Below, piece after piece: positions 23,023-36,839 of a stretch of 64,000 nucleotides of DNA. The stretch spans positions 5,754,904 through 5,818,903 of the forward strand of contig NC_044923.1 of assembly GCF_003576645.1 (NCBI RefSeq). Direction: 5' to 3'. The notes beneath the pieces are model-generated. The model saw only the letters and a program-made list of their open reading frames with translations, did not search any database and had not been told where the DNA came from. Position 1 is the first letter of the stretch, and every line of letters starts with the position of its first letter. This DNA comes from Ipomoea triloba (lineage: Eukaryota > Streptophyta > Magnoliopsida > Solanales > Convolvulaceae). Both the position numbers and the translations under genes were made by a program.

Positions 23023-24779
23023 ATGGCCGCAGGTTTTCGACGTTTATCGTTGTCTCTGTTCATCTGTGCAGCAATAATGATTGGTTTAGTGGATGCTAAA
23101 ATCTCCAACAGCATGTTCGTCTACTGGGGCGCCGCCAATCATTCCTCCATGCTCGCCGATGATCTTCAGCTCGTCCTCGACCAAACCTCCGGCAAGTTTT
23201 TAATTTCATTTAATGTTTCTCATAAACTGATCGAGTTTAAATTTGAAGCATTGCATGCATGGCAGCTGTTTTGGATGAAAATGAATTAAACTCGAAATCT
23301 GTGTGTATGTATAGGTTCTGGTGTTCAATCCAAGAGGGAATTCTTGTTTGGGAGCTTTGAGATGCAGATTAAGTTGGTTCCAGGGAACTCTGCTGGAACA
23401 GTCACCTCATACTATGTAAGTTGCGAAATTTTAGTTCAAGAGGAATAGACATCTCTCTCGTTGAAAGTCGAACTTATAATGTAATTAATAATCTTTGTGA
23501 CCCTAATCAGCAAAAGATGTCTTGTTTACTTATAACTGATCGGTTCAAATTAAGAAGGTTAGTTATTTTTGCGTGCAATATTGTGATTACTAAGTAGATA
23601 CTAACTTGGTTGGGTTTCCGAGAAATTATGATGATGCTATTGTTGATGCTTGCATGTGTGTCTTGTTGGCATGCAGCTATCGTCTACCGGCAACAAGCAC
23701 GACGAGATCGACTTTGAGTTCCTCGGCAATGTCTCCGGCCAACCTTACATTATCCATACCAATATTTTCACTCAGGGCGCCGCCGGCCGGGAAGTGCAGT
23801 TCCACCCATGGTTTGATCCCACTGCCGACTATCACAACTACACCATTCATTGGAACCCCAACGCCGTCGTGTAAGTACTCTATTATCAATCAATAATATA
23901 ATAAATGTGTAGTATTTTTTTTTTTTTGAATTACGAGAAAAACACCTGCAGTCTCTCTATCAGTGAGGATGTATACAAGACCTTAATCAAGACCAAAAGT
24001 AGGTAAACCAACTGACCAACTCAAACTAAGAAGATCAATAAACCCCTCCAGTTGAAAGTCGAACTTCTAACTTTGTGGTTATTATAAAAATATAAATGTG
24101 TAGTCTGTTTTTTTAGTGACGAGGAAAACGCGTAATCACTACCCGCGATGATGTAAACTAGATAAGCACAGCCTTGTGACCCTAATAAGGACCACAAGAA
24201 AATAAATCAGCTTAGTTGCTCTCTTAAGTCATAGCTGATTAGCTCAAACTAAAAAGGACAATAAATCACTCCTCGTCTCCTCCTTAAAGTCGAACTTATA
24301 ACTTTATAATTACCACAAAAATATAAATGTATAGTCTTACTATCAAATTTAACTTATTTTCTGGTTTCAGATGGTACATTGACGGCGTGCCAATTAGGGT
24401 GTACAGGAACTACACCAGCCTAGGAATCCCCTATCCAAACCAACAACCCATGAGAATCTACTCCAGCCTCTGGGACGCCGACGACTGGGCGACGAGGGGC
24501 GGGCTGGACAAGATCGACTGGACCAAAGCTCCGTTCATCGCCAAGTACCGGAACTTCCGGCCGACAGGGTGTTACTGGAACGGCACGGCGAGCATCGCCC
24601 AGTGCGCCATCCCTTCACGGAAAAACTGGTGGAGCTCAGCCGCATTCAGCCGCCTCAGCTACGCAAAGGCCGGGCAGATGAATTGGGTCAGGCAAAACTT
24701 CATGGTCTATGACTACTGCAAAGATACGAAGAGATTTAAAGGATTGATGCCTGGAGAATGCTATGTGCCACAGTCCTAG
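23023..24779 (+). CDS. Xyloglucan endotransglucosylase/hydrolase (XTH, GH16)
   Basis: Coding exons: 23023-23191, 23315-23415, 23677-23870 and 24371-24779, giving 290 aa, the usual XTH length. Residues 1-25 form a signal peptide, so the enzyme is secreted to the wall, where XTHs cut xyloglucan and rejoin it to another chain. The catalytic motif [10 protein letters not shown] spans 98-107, with nucleophile Glu100 and acid/base Glu104, directly followed by the N-glycosylation site NVS at 108. The C-terminal part has the Cys-rich XET_C extension (GCYWNG, QCAIPS, YDYCKD, GECYVP). Intron 1 begins GC, not GT: only this donor restores the conserved TSGSGVQSK reading. Intron 3 carries two antisense SINE2 copies. 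The subgroup is not certain; transglycosylase activity is more likely than pure hydrolase. Confidence 0.95.
23935..24085 (-). mobile_element. SINE2 copy in XTH intron 3 (first)
   Basis: On + it shows TTACGAGAAAAACACCTGCA, ACCAACTCAAACTAAGAAG and GTTGAAAGTCGAACTTCTAA, the SINE2 block order, antisense to the host gene. The 3' part is degraded. Confidence 0.5.
24117..24325 (-). mobile_element. SINE2 copy in XTH intron 3 (second)
   Basis: GTGACGAGGAAAACGCGTAA, CTTGTGACCCTAATAAGGAC, TTAGCTCAAACTAAAAAGG and AAAGTCGAACTTATAACTT follow the SINE2 order. It lies about 30 bp after the first copy, in the same antisense direction. Confidence 0.55.
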
Positions 24780-25001
24780 CTAGCTAGGAAGCTCATCCAT
24801 TATACACAACTCACAACAATAATCCTCTAAGATATCAGTTCCATTGTTTTTTTTTTACTGTTTAACTTCAATTTTGTATACTCCATTCTTTGACTTTTAA
24901 CTGGATATTCCTCACAACTTGAATGTAGTAACTTCTCAGACCTTCATCTCTGTATTCCTTTTACAAGTTAGATCATACTTATGATAATAATATATTATGA
25001 T

Positions 25002-25773
25002 GAGAAAATGGCACTTTTTCCCCCTATGTTAGGTGCATATAGCACTTTTTCCCCCTGTGTTATTAAAGTGACAGTTTTCCCCCTTCAGTTATTTTAAAAG
25101 TGGTAGTTTTTTCCCCTATAATGTTAAATTGACATTTTTGCCCTTAAAAATAACTACTTCATTTATTTTTATTCTCTAACCAATTATTACTAATATGTAT
25201 GGAAGATCATGGTTCGATACGAACCTAATCGAGCACTGTAGCAATTGAACTTAAATAATATAGACGGTTACGGTTACGATTCAGAACCGAAAAAAATAAA
25301 ATAAAATAATTGTTAAATTTAGACTATTTTTAAATAAGAAATAAAATTATAAAAATAAATAAATAAATAAATAAATAAGTTTTGATCGGCAGTTCAAAAT
25401 CGAAAATTGGAACCGAACCGTACCGATTTATCAAAATAAGTATTTGATCATTTTCACTATATATGACTGTGGTTCAATTCCGGTTCACGATTCAACAATT
25501 ATTTAATTTTATTTTTTCGGTTCTGAATCGTAACCAGAACCTTCCATACTATTTCGGTATGATTGTTATAGTGTTTGGTTAGGTTCGAACCGAATCGTAA
25601 TTATCCATACATATAAGTAATAATTTGTTGGAGAAGAAAAATAAATGAAATAATTATTCTTAAGGATAAAAATGTCAATTTAACATTTCAGGGGGAAAAA
25701 ATGTCACTTTAATAACACAGGGGGAAAAAGTGCTATATGCACATAACACATGGGGAAAAAGTGTCATTTTCCC
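25002..25773. mobile_element. MULE-type foldback element, 9-bp TSD (772 bp)
   Basis: TATTATGAT occurs at 24993-25001 and 25774-25782. Between them the element starts GAGAAAATGGCACTTTTTCC and ends with the near-inverse GGAAAAAGTGTCATTTTCCC. The inverted arms continue for over 350 bp (GCATATAGCACTTTTTCCCC, GTGTTATTAAAGTGACA, ATGTATGGA, ACGATTCAGAACCG), so almost the whole element is a giant hairpin. A 9-bp duplication plus long terminal inverted repeats is the known pattern of Mutator-like elements. No transposase is encoded, so it is non-autonomous. Confidence 0.8.
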
Positions 25774-25808
25774 TATTATGATTATGCAAATATTATATTA
25801 TTGTTAGG

Positions 25809-26030
25809 GCAACCCCAAACAAACTGGTAAGGTTGTTGGCTGGGTAATCACAATGTTCTAAATTCGACTCCTCATGAAAACAGCCTATTGGCCTTCTTGA
25901 TTTGAGTCGATCAGTTACGGACAACTTAGACTGGTTTATCTCCTTGGTCCTTTACCAGGGTCAAAGCTCACAAAGCGAGATTTATCTAATGTAAACTCTC
26001 GAGTAGTATTGACTACAATTTCCCCTCCTA
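25809..26030 (+). mobile_element. SINE2 copy in sense orientation
   Basis: It begins CAACCCCAAACAAACTGGTA and carries GGTTGTTGGCTGGGTAATC and a box-B-like AATTCGACTCC (25861-25871). CTATTGGCCTTCTTGATTTG and GGTTTATCTCCTTGGTCC follow, and it ends in TTTCCCCTCC. This orientation shows the tRNA-like head of the family. Confidence 0.55.
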
Positions 26031-26160
26031 ACCCAAAATGATATATTCTTGGAATGTTTGGCAAGTGGCAACCCACTATTATTATAGCTATTAAAAGATA
26101 TATTAGTCTATATTTAGATTATAATCTCAACAACATGAAAAACAAAGAAATAAAATAAAA

Positions 26161-26352
26161 GGGAAAATGATACTTTTCCTCTCTCAATTATCTGCGAAGT
26201 GACTTTTTTCATTCCTCAATTATTTGCAAAATGATTTTTTTACCGAACCTTAATAGAACTCGGGAACGACGAGAACAAAACCACTTTACTAACAATTGAG
26301 CGAGAACAAGTGTTTTTTTCTATAATTTAGGAATGAAAAGTGTCATTTTCCC
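26161..26352. mobile_element. Short MULE-type MITE sharing termini with the 25.0-kb element
   Basis: It starts GGGAAAATGATACTTTTCC and ends GAAAAGTGTCATTTTCCC. The terminal about 18 bp match those of the 772-bp element. The flanking 9-mers AAAATAAAA and AAAATATAA differ at one position. Inner blocks CTCAATTATCTGCGAAGTGA and AACAATTGAGCG are also partly inverted. Non-coding. Confidence 0.7.
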
Positions 26353-28641
26353 AAAATATAATATGAAAGTATTTTTTTTTCAAGTCACCATCAACCACTA
26401 GCTGCTGGAATCTAGCAACTGAGGGTACTGGCAAAGGCTGGCTGTGGTGTCCGGTGGGGAGGGAAGAGAGGTGGGGTAGAAGGGGTTGGGAAATAGCAGA
26501 AATTTTCAGGAAAAAAACACAAAACAAAAAAAAAAAAAATGAAAATGAAAGAAAGAAAGAAAACAACTCATGAGTTGAGCTTTCAACAGCAAAATGCAGG
26601 GCAAGACATGTGCGATTGATGTTGTGTAGATGTGGGGCAGATTAATTGAAATTCAAGATAAATGCATCACAAATTGGTTAGCTGTTAAACAAGATAAACA
26701 CAAGATAAATAAGCAAGTTTCAATGTTCTTCTTCCCCTTCGCCTCTCCAGATAATGTTGCGTTTCTATTCTAATTACCGCAACTTTTTCATTCGATATCT
26801 CTTCAATCATGTGTATTACAACTATGAACAGACTGACAAGAAATTCGTAATATCAGTCGCTTATATAATCATGATTTGACCGACTTTTCCACTAAACTAC
26901 GGCTCGCAGTTCTACAGCTATGTCATTCAGAGCAGTTATAATGAAGGTGAAGAAAAGTAATTAAAGAGTGTTTGTTAGTGTAATCATTGTCAAGCAACTA
27001 AGCAACCACTGGAATTAAAAGAATTAGGCAACTAGAGAATGTCTGATAAAGATTGACAGTCTGGAGCACATTAAGGTTTTTGTTTAGTGCTAAATACTGT
27101 AATTTCAAGAAAAAGCTAGGCTGGCAACTGGAATGGACCAGGTAGCATACATCGATCTCAGGTTCCTAACCCTTTGAACTTGTTTGAGTCTAGCAAGGTG
27201 TCACTCGAGGAGGTTGTTAATACATGAGAATAGTTAGGTTTCTTAACTGTGGTGAATAAGTTGTCGGTTTTATTAGAACTTGTTCGAGTCCAGCAGAAAG
27301 ACTGTAGTCCATAAGTATCACACGAAGTAAGTTTTCTGCAGACCAGAAGAACGAAAAAGCGCCATTTTCCCTTTTCTGTTGGATCTGTTCTTCTAGCAAC
27401 GGGAAGAACAGAAGCAAGAGAAAAGGAGGCCGGGGAAAAAAGGGTTCTGCATTTTCATCCTTCTGGTCTACAGAAAACACAGACACATACAAAACCAACA
27501 ACTTATTCAACACACCTAACAGATCTAACTATTCTCAACTACCTAATTGAGTAAGGCCTCGCTGGACTCCAAATAGTATCAAAAACCATATTTCAGAAGC
27601 CAAAATGGTTCACAACCCGTGTTAAGCTTTAATATATCAGTTACCAACTACTATGCATTGTATATTTGTATATACCAAGACACATCATCGACATCACCTG
27701 ATTATCATTGCATGAAATAACTTTAGACAAGTAGAACGGTCAAGTGGTGCGAGTATAAACACAAGTACAAGAGTTAAGACTAAATATGGCAAATCAGACA
27801 ACAACACTCACAAACTAGCATTTGATCATACATTTGTATCATTTCCTTTATAAAATTGTGTCTCAAAGAACTAAAAAGAGAAGATCGGTGTGTGACTAAC
27901 AAACTCAATCTTCCAATAGCCCTTGTTAAAATTGCAGTATAATAAGTGCAAGTGCACAAGCTATTGACTGCTTCGCCTATCTATTCTATTATGGCAGGCT
28001 TGGAAGTGCAAGTGCACAACTAAGCAATCGCAAGCCGGAGAAATATACTCAACGAGCCACAAGAAGCTGGCTGTTTCATTCACTCAAGTACCAATTAAAC
28101 AACACACTTAGTGTAGCCCTCTTTCCTTCTGCCAATCAATCAGCCTCCATAACCGTCTTTTAGGCCAGAACCCTATCACACACCTATATCTATTACTCAG
28201 GAATCTCTTTCTACTAGGTAATATCGAAACAGAATCTTTTGGTTCCAACCAATCAACTTATGCTCCTCAATTGTGAATAATCTATCCCAGACTCCTAGGA
28301 ATATCATAGACCAGAATAGAATGTCAACTGCCCCACTGATGTCTATCTTCCAGTGCAAAGTAATGTGTTCATGTTAATGCTCCATAATCACCAAGAACCC
28401 AGTCTTTGTTTCTTAACAACACTCATTTCTCATAGCAATAAAGTTTCACAAAATTTTCCACTTCAATCAAGAACCAGACTGCACAGAATATCGCAGCACA
28501 AAAAGATTCAAACTTTCATTCCATTTCAACTTTTTCTCAATCTTTCTAGCTGCCAATTAATCATTTAACCCATAATCCCTTTTAAGCACAACTCCATTTA
28601 CTCAACTCAAAGTGAACTAAGAACAACTTACAAAACTAAAA
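26353..28641. other. Intergenic region upstream of the TMEM234-like 3' end
   Basis: Apart from the foldback element at 27175-27575, I see only AT-rich DNA and short frames without conserved content. There is an A-rich run near 26524-26540. Confidence 0.55.
27175..27575. repeat. Foldback MITE, about 180-bp arms
   Basis: The left blocks TTGAGTCTAGCAAGG, GAGAATAGTTAGG, GAATAAGTTGTCGGTTTT and TTTTCTGCAGACCAGAAG all return as reverse complements on the right (CTTCTGGTCTACAGAAAAC, AAAACCAACAACTTATTC, TCTAACTATTCTCAA, GCTGGACTCC). An open frame across the palindrome on the minus strand is not a real gene. Confidence 0.7.
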
Positions 28642-28993
28642 TGGAAAAAGTATCAAATATGTCACTAAATTTATCGTTTTTATGCAATTGAGTCATTGAA
28701 CTTAAAAAGTGTGCAACTAAACCATTAAACAAGTAAAATATGCTCAAGTAGGACATTTTTCCAGGTAAAATTCAACCATATAACTTACATGTACTAAAAA
28801 TTGCCATTTCTCCTGTCATACTAGTTGCGATGAAAGATCAAAATATTTTCAACTTAAATTGTATTAAAAGAAATCATAAAAATATCTCAATTGCACATAA
28901 TCTGTTTGTTTAATGGTCTGATTGCACATCTTTTAAGTTTAGTAACTCAATTGTACAAAAGTGAAAGAAATTAAGTAACCTTTGATCAAAATG
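28642..28993. repeat. Foldback MITE directly downstream of the TMEM234-like stop codon
   Basis: The left arm (AAAGTATCAAATATGTCACT, GCAATTGAGTCATTGAACTT, GCAACTAAACCATTAAACAA) is mirrored on the right (TTTAATGGTCTGATTGCACA, AAGTTTAGTAACTCAATTGT, AAGTAACCTTTGATCAAAAT). The right edge stops within about 4 bp of the minus-strand stop codon at 28997-28999. Confidence 0.7.
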
Positions 28994-28996
28994 TAT

Positions 28997-29395
28997 TCAC
29001 ATGACACAAATATAAACTCCAAGAACAATCAGAAAAGTACCAAACAGGGCAAACCCGACCCGGGTCTCTTCGCCGAGAAGCATCCCAAACACGGCGGTGG
29101 CGGCAAACGTCGTCCCATTGGTGACTGGAACAGCTACAGAAATGGGCGTATCGCTGAGGATTGCGAAGAAAGCTGCGGAGGCGGAAAGGTTGAGGAGGAA
29201 TGGCAGAGAGTACTGCCAAGTCAATAGCAGGTTGAACCAGTTGTTGAGGATTTTGAGGACTGGGTGTTGCGGCGTGTCTGGATGGCTGGAAGATCTGAGC
29301 TTCTCGTCCCATTTAAGTGCTCCTTTTCTCATCAAGGCGTTTGTGGCTCCCCAAACAAGGCCTACCGCCACCATCTTCTCCATTTCTCCTCCCAT
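28997..29395 (-). CDS. TMEM234-like small membrane protein
   Basis: A single-exon frame of 132 aa. Four hydrophobic segments are clear: about residues 8-22 (MVAVGLVWGATNALM), 50-80, 86-110 (ISVAVPVTNGTTFAATAVFG) and 113-132. The spacing and the GLVWGATNALMRKG and PVTNGTTF signatures match the TMEM234 family, small four-helix proteins related to drug/metabolite-transporter halves. The molecular function in plants is not established. The start at 29395 is the first ATG; a second in-frame ATG seven codons in would also retain all helices. It is intronless here. If orthologues have introns this copy would be a retrogene, but the frame is intact. Its 3' flank is a foldback MITE. Confidence 0.85.
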   Translation of the reverse strand: MGGEMEKMVAVGLVWGATNALMRKGALKWDEKLRSSSHPDTPQHPVLKILNNWFNLLLTWQYSLPFLLNLSASAAFFAILSDTPISVAVPVTNGTTFAATAVFGMLLGEETRVGFALFGTFLIVLGVYICVM

Positions 29396-29402
29396 CTTTT
29401 AG

Positions 29403-30164
29403 CTCTGTGTGACCTCTGAGTAGTACGATGAAGACGAAACTAGCCATGGTTTATTTTATTTTAATGGAAATTACATTTATATCCCTTCCATTGTTTTTTT
29501 TTTTTTTGAGTAAAATGCATTTTTTGTCGGAGACTTATTGTGCATTGGACACGTTTAGTTTGATTTTATTAATTTGATCACATTTTATCCAGACTTGTTA
29601 AAGTTGGACAATGTTAGTCTAAAGTTAGTCTTACCGTTTGTCAGCTGTGTATTTGAGGGGCATTTCCGTCTTTCAAGTCCAGGACTTAATCAGCACACTT
29701 GTTTCTTGGTCTCCTCAAAGATGAAGAGAGTAACAGACCAACAAAGACTATCCGACCAAAACCACGAAACCTTACCTAAATGTCGAAGCAATCTATCGGA
29801 ACCTAAATCAAAGAAATTAGATTCGTAGGACGAACTTAAACACCATCATTGATCGTTGAAAGCTAGGACGAAGGGAGCAAGGAAGATGGATCCTCTAGGA
29901 GAAGGTGACTACAATACCCTAGGTAAAATTCAATATTTTTGTTATGGGTTATTGTCGTTCACAAATCCAATGCTTTAGAACAAATCGCTACTCCAAATCG
30001 CTAGTTAACCAAATGATTATTTTGATTTTTTGACCATGGTCAAAATGGTAAAGATAGCAAATCCGTCAACAATTTTGTAAATGAATGGATCAATTTTCTA
30101 TTTTTCTTATTCACGCCAGTTCTTGTCAGAGCATTGCCCCACCCCCCCCACCCCCCCCCCACAC

Positions 30165-30228
<64 letters not shown>

Positions 30229-30372
30229 CTACAACCAAAATTTATCAAAATTTAAGTTATTAACATTTAAAATGCAAAAATATTGAGTAAACTCTACGCA
30301 CACCATGAATAGGCTATTTCTTGTGTTTTATCTTATCTCTATTTCTGTCAAGAAAAAATAGACTTTTATCAA
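29403..30372. other. Spacer upstream of the TMEM234-like gene
   Basis: The first part should be promoter and 5' leader of the minus-strand TMEM234-like gene. The rest has short frames of no recognised family (for example 29574-29828) and a compound C-rich/(AT)n microsatellite. Confidence 0.5.
30138..30225. repeat. C-rich tract plus (AT)n microsatellite
   Basis: Runs of C broken by single A residues at about 30138-30162, then a pure AT run of nearly 60 bp. Confidence 0.95.
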
Positions 30373-31701
30373 TGACGGTAATAATGTTATCGGAGATATC
30401 TTGAGTATTATTGAGTGATGTTGAGTACAATATTTGAGTACAGTACAGTGCTCAGTTCAGTGTGTGTTTTTTGTCTGGTCAAAGTGTCGTCCCTCTACAA
30501 GTGCTTGTGAGTCCTTTTTATCTTCCTCCGTGCAGTAACGGAGCATCAATGCTAAGGATCTGAACCGTTTGAGCATTAGCCGTTGAGTATTAATGCTGAG
30601 GAGCTGAACCGTTGAGTATTAATGCTGAGTAGCTGAATAGTGAAGTGCTGAACAGTGTTGAACGGCTAGTTCTTGCCTGCCTTTGGGTCCTGAACGTGGT
30701 TCCGGGTCGGGTATCCAATTATTTTGTCACCAGTCCCCCACTGCCTAGCCAACGACATTTCTAAAATTGGTTTTTTTTGGCGTCCTGAGCGCGAGATTGG
30801 CCGAGGACTGACCTCGGCCAATTTATTTTTTTTATTTTTTTTAAAATTTTGGACGAGGACTGACCTCGGCCAAACTTGGCCGAGGACTGACCTTTTTTTT
30901 TTTTTTTTTTTTTTGCTCCGAGCACGAGATTGGCCGAGGACTGACCTCGGCCAAAATAGAGAGTTTTTGACAGACCATCAGCAAATTACATGTTTTTTGC
31001 GTTGCACGGACTTTTCCTCCAGCTCACTGTTTCTTGCTTCCTCGCCTAGGTCGCACCTTTTCTTCTTGGTGTTGGAAGCTGAAGGCTCAGGATCTTCTTC
31101 CTTTCGCCACACATTTTCGTGTAGGCTTTGTTGATGCTGGTACTGTCCCGGATACTCAACGAATTGGGTAAAATATCCGCTCTGCACCAGTTCCTCTATT
31201 TGTCCTTTTAAAGTATGACACTCGTCAGTATCATGTCCAACCTGCCGGTGGAACCGACAGTACTTGGTTTGGTTCTCGCACGTAGAAACTGCCACACACT
31301 CTGAGGGAAAATGCACCATTCCCATTTCCTCAGCGTGACTTAGAATCACGCTAACCGGGTGAGTAAGCAGTGTTAAGTATTATTGAGTGATGTTGAGTAC
31401 AATATTTGAGTACAGTACAATACTCAGTTTAGTGTGTGTTTTTTGTCTTGTCAAAGTGTCGTCACTCTACAAGTGCTTGTGAGTCCTTTTTATCTTCATC
31501 CGTGCAGTAACGGAGCATCAATGCTAAGGAGCTGAACCGCTTGAGCATTAGCCGTTGAGTATTAATGCTGAGGAATTGAACCGTTGAGCATTAATGCTGA
31601 GAAGTTAAAGAGTGAAGTGCTAAACAGTGTTGAACGGCTAGTTCTTGCCTGCCTTTGGGTCCTGAACGTGGTTTCGGATCGGGTATCCAATTATCCTGTC
31701 A
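30373..31701 (-). mobile_element. Truncated non-autonomous Ty3/gypsy-like LTR element
   Basis: Two direct repeats of about 330-350 bp (from about 30385 to 30729, and 31371-31701) share blocks such as AGTATTATTGAGTGATGTTG, AGTGCTTGTGAGTCCTTTTT, GAACGGCTAGTTCTTGCC and GGGTATCCAATTAT. Both end TGTCA. They flank only about 640 bp. The interior on the minus strand (about 31349-30978) encodes a gag C-terminal piece with YCRFHRQVGHDTDEC and LKGQIEELVQSGY, typical of plant gypsy-type gag. No protease, RT or integrase remains. If the left LTR starts at TGACGG (30373), the flanks ATCAA and ATCAC would be a near-perfect 5-bp duplication, but then the right LTR lacks its first bases. Confidence 0.7.
30797..30954. 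repeat. Repeated perfect hairpin inside the gypsy-like element
   Basis: A 25-nt palindromic unit with arms TTGGCCGAGG and CCTCGGCCAA around ACTGA occurs at 30797-30821, 30849-30873 (one mismatch), 30876-30892 (half) and 30930-30954. The units are separated by long T runs. Two units are preceded by GAGCGCGAGA or GAGCACGAGA. Confidence 0.85.
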
Positions 31702-31866
31702 ATCACTTTTATGTAAAATTATCGATCCTACATTGAATAAAATTAACTCGTCTTGAAAGAAATAAAATTAAGAAATACATCTAAATTTAAAGATGATCAC
31801 AATTTGATTTGAACCGAATGAAATACTATAGAATCAAAATTGGACAATCGGTTTCAGTTCCAAATT

Positions 31867-31906
<40 letters not shown>

Positions 31907-32610
31907 TTAAATTAAGTTAAAGCCCTAAATTTATTATTTTTTAACTTAAATTCCTAAATTTTTTATATTAAAATTGTTTTAGAAATAAGACTTAAATAAT
32001 TTCAAAAATAAAGTTTTAAAAGGAAAAAAAAAAAAAAAAAGAGGGTTCGAACGGCAATTCAAATAGGAACTGCTAGACTGCTAGTTCAAAGGATTTATAT
32101 TATTTCCACAACGTTTAGGTTTCGACTCTCTTACGGAGTATATATAAAACCAAGTTAAAAAAAAAATAAAAATAAAACCGAGAACCAATTGTTCAGAACC
32201 GGAAACGAATAGCGGGCATCCTACTCCGTAATTCCTCTCCATTAAATTACAGTCAACAAGTCAACAGAACGTGATCTAGCAAAAGCCCAAAACTATCCTC
32301 CAGTCTCAGTCTACGTGGCACCTTTATCCTCTCACACTCGTTTCTCCCTCTCCCTCTCTCTCTCGCTCGCAACGGCGGACGGGCTGTTCTCCCAAGTCTT
32401 CAACAGCACAGTTCATTCTTCTGACACTCTCTTCTCCCCCTGAAATCCTCGTGTTCTACTTTTTCCCACCTGATTTTCTGGAGAATTTTCTGGGGATACT
32501 TTTTTCCGTCTTTCCAAAAGCTCGGATTCGGCAGTTCAGAACGTCAAAACCTCCGCTTTTTGTTTTTGCGTGATCTGAACTAAAGTCCGTCTGATCCGTC
32601 GATCTGAAGC
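31702..32610. other. Promoter and 5' leader region of the CK1-like gene
   Basis: It contains an (AAT)n/(ATT)n palindromic microsatellite at 31869-31906, AT-rich DNA with an A run near 32020-32040, and a CT-rich tract at 32344-32371. The last 250 bp are less AT-rich and are probably the 5' leader. No TATA box was singled out. Confidence 0.5.

Positions 32611-36839
<4,229 letters not shown>

Noticed and set aside
23677..23889. Antisense and alternate frames over XTH exon 3
   Set aside because: They are shadows of the conserved XTH exon, which has the catalytic motif in the chosen frame.
27217..27513. A 98-codon minus-strand frame
   Set aside because: It runs across the centre of a palindromic MITE, and its residues reflect the inverted repeat and T/A runs.
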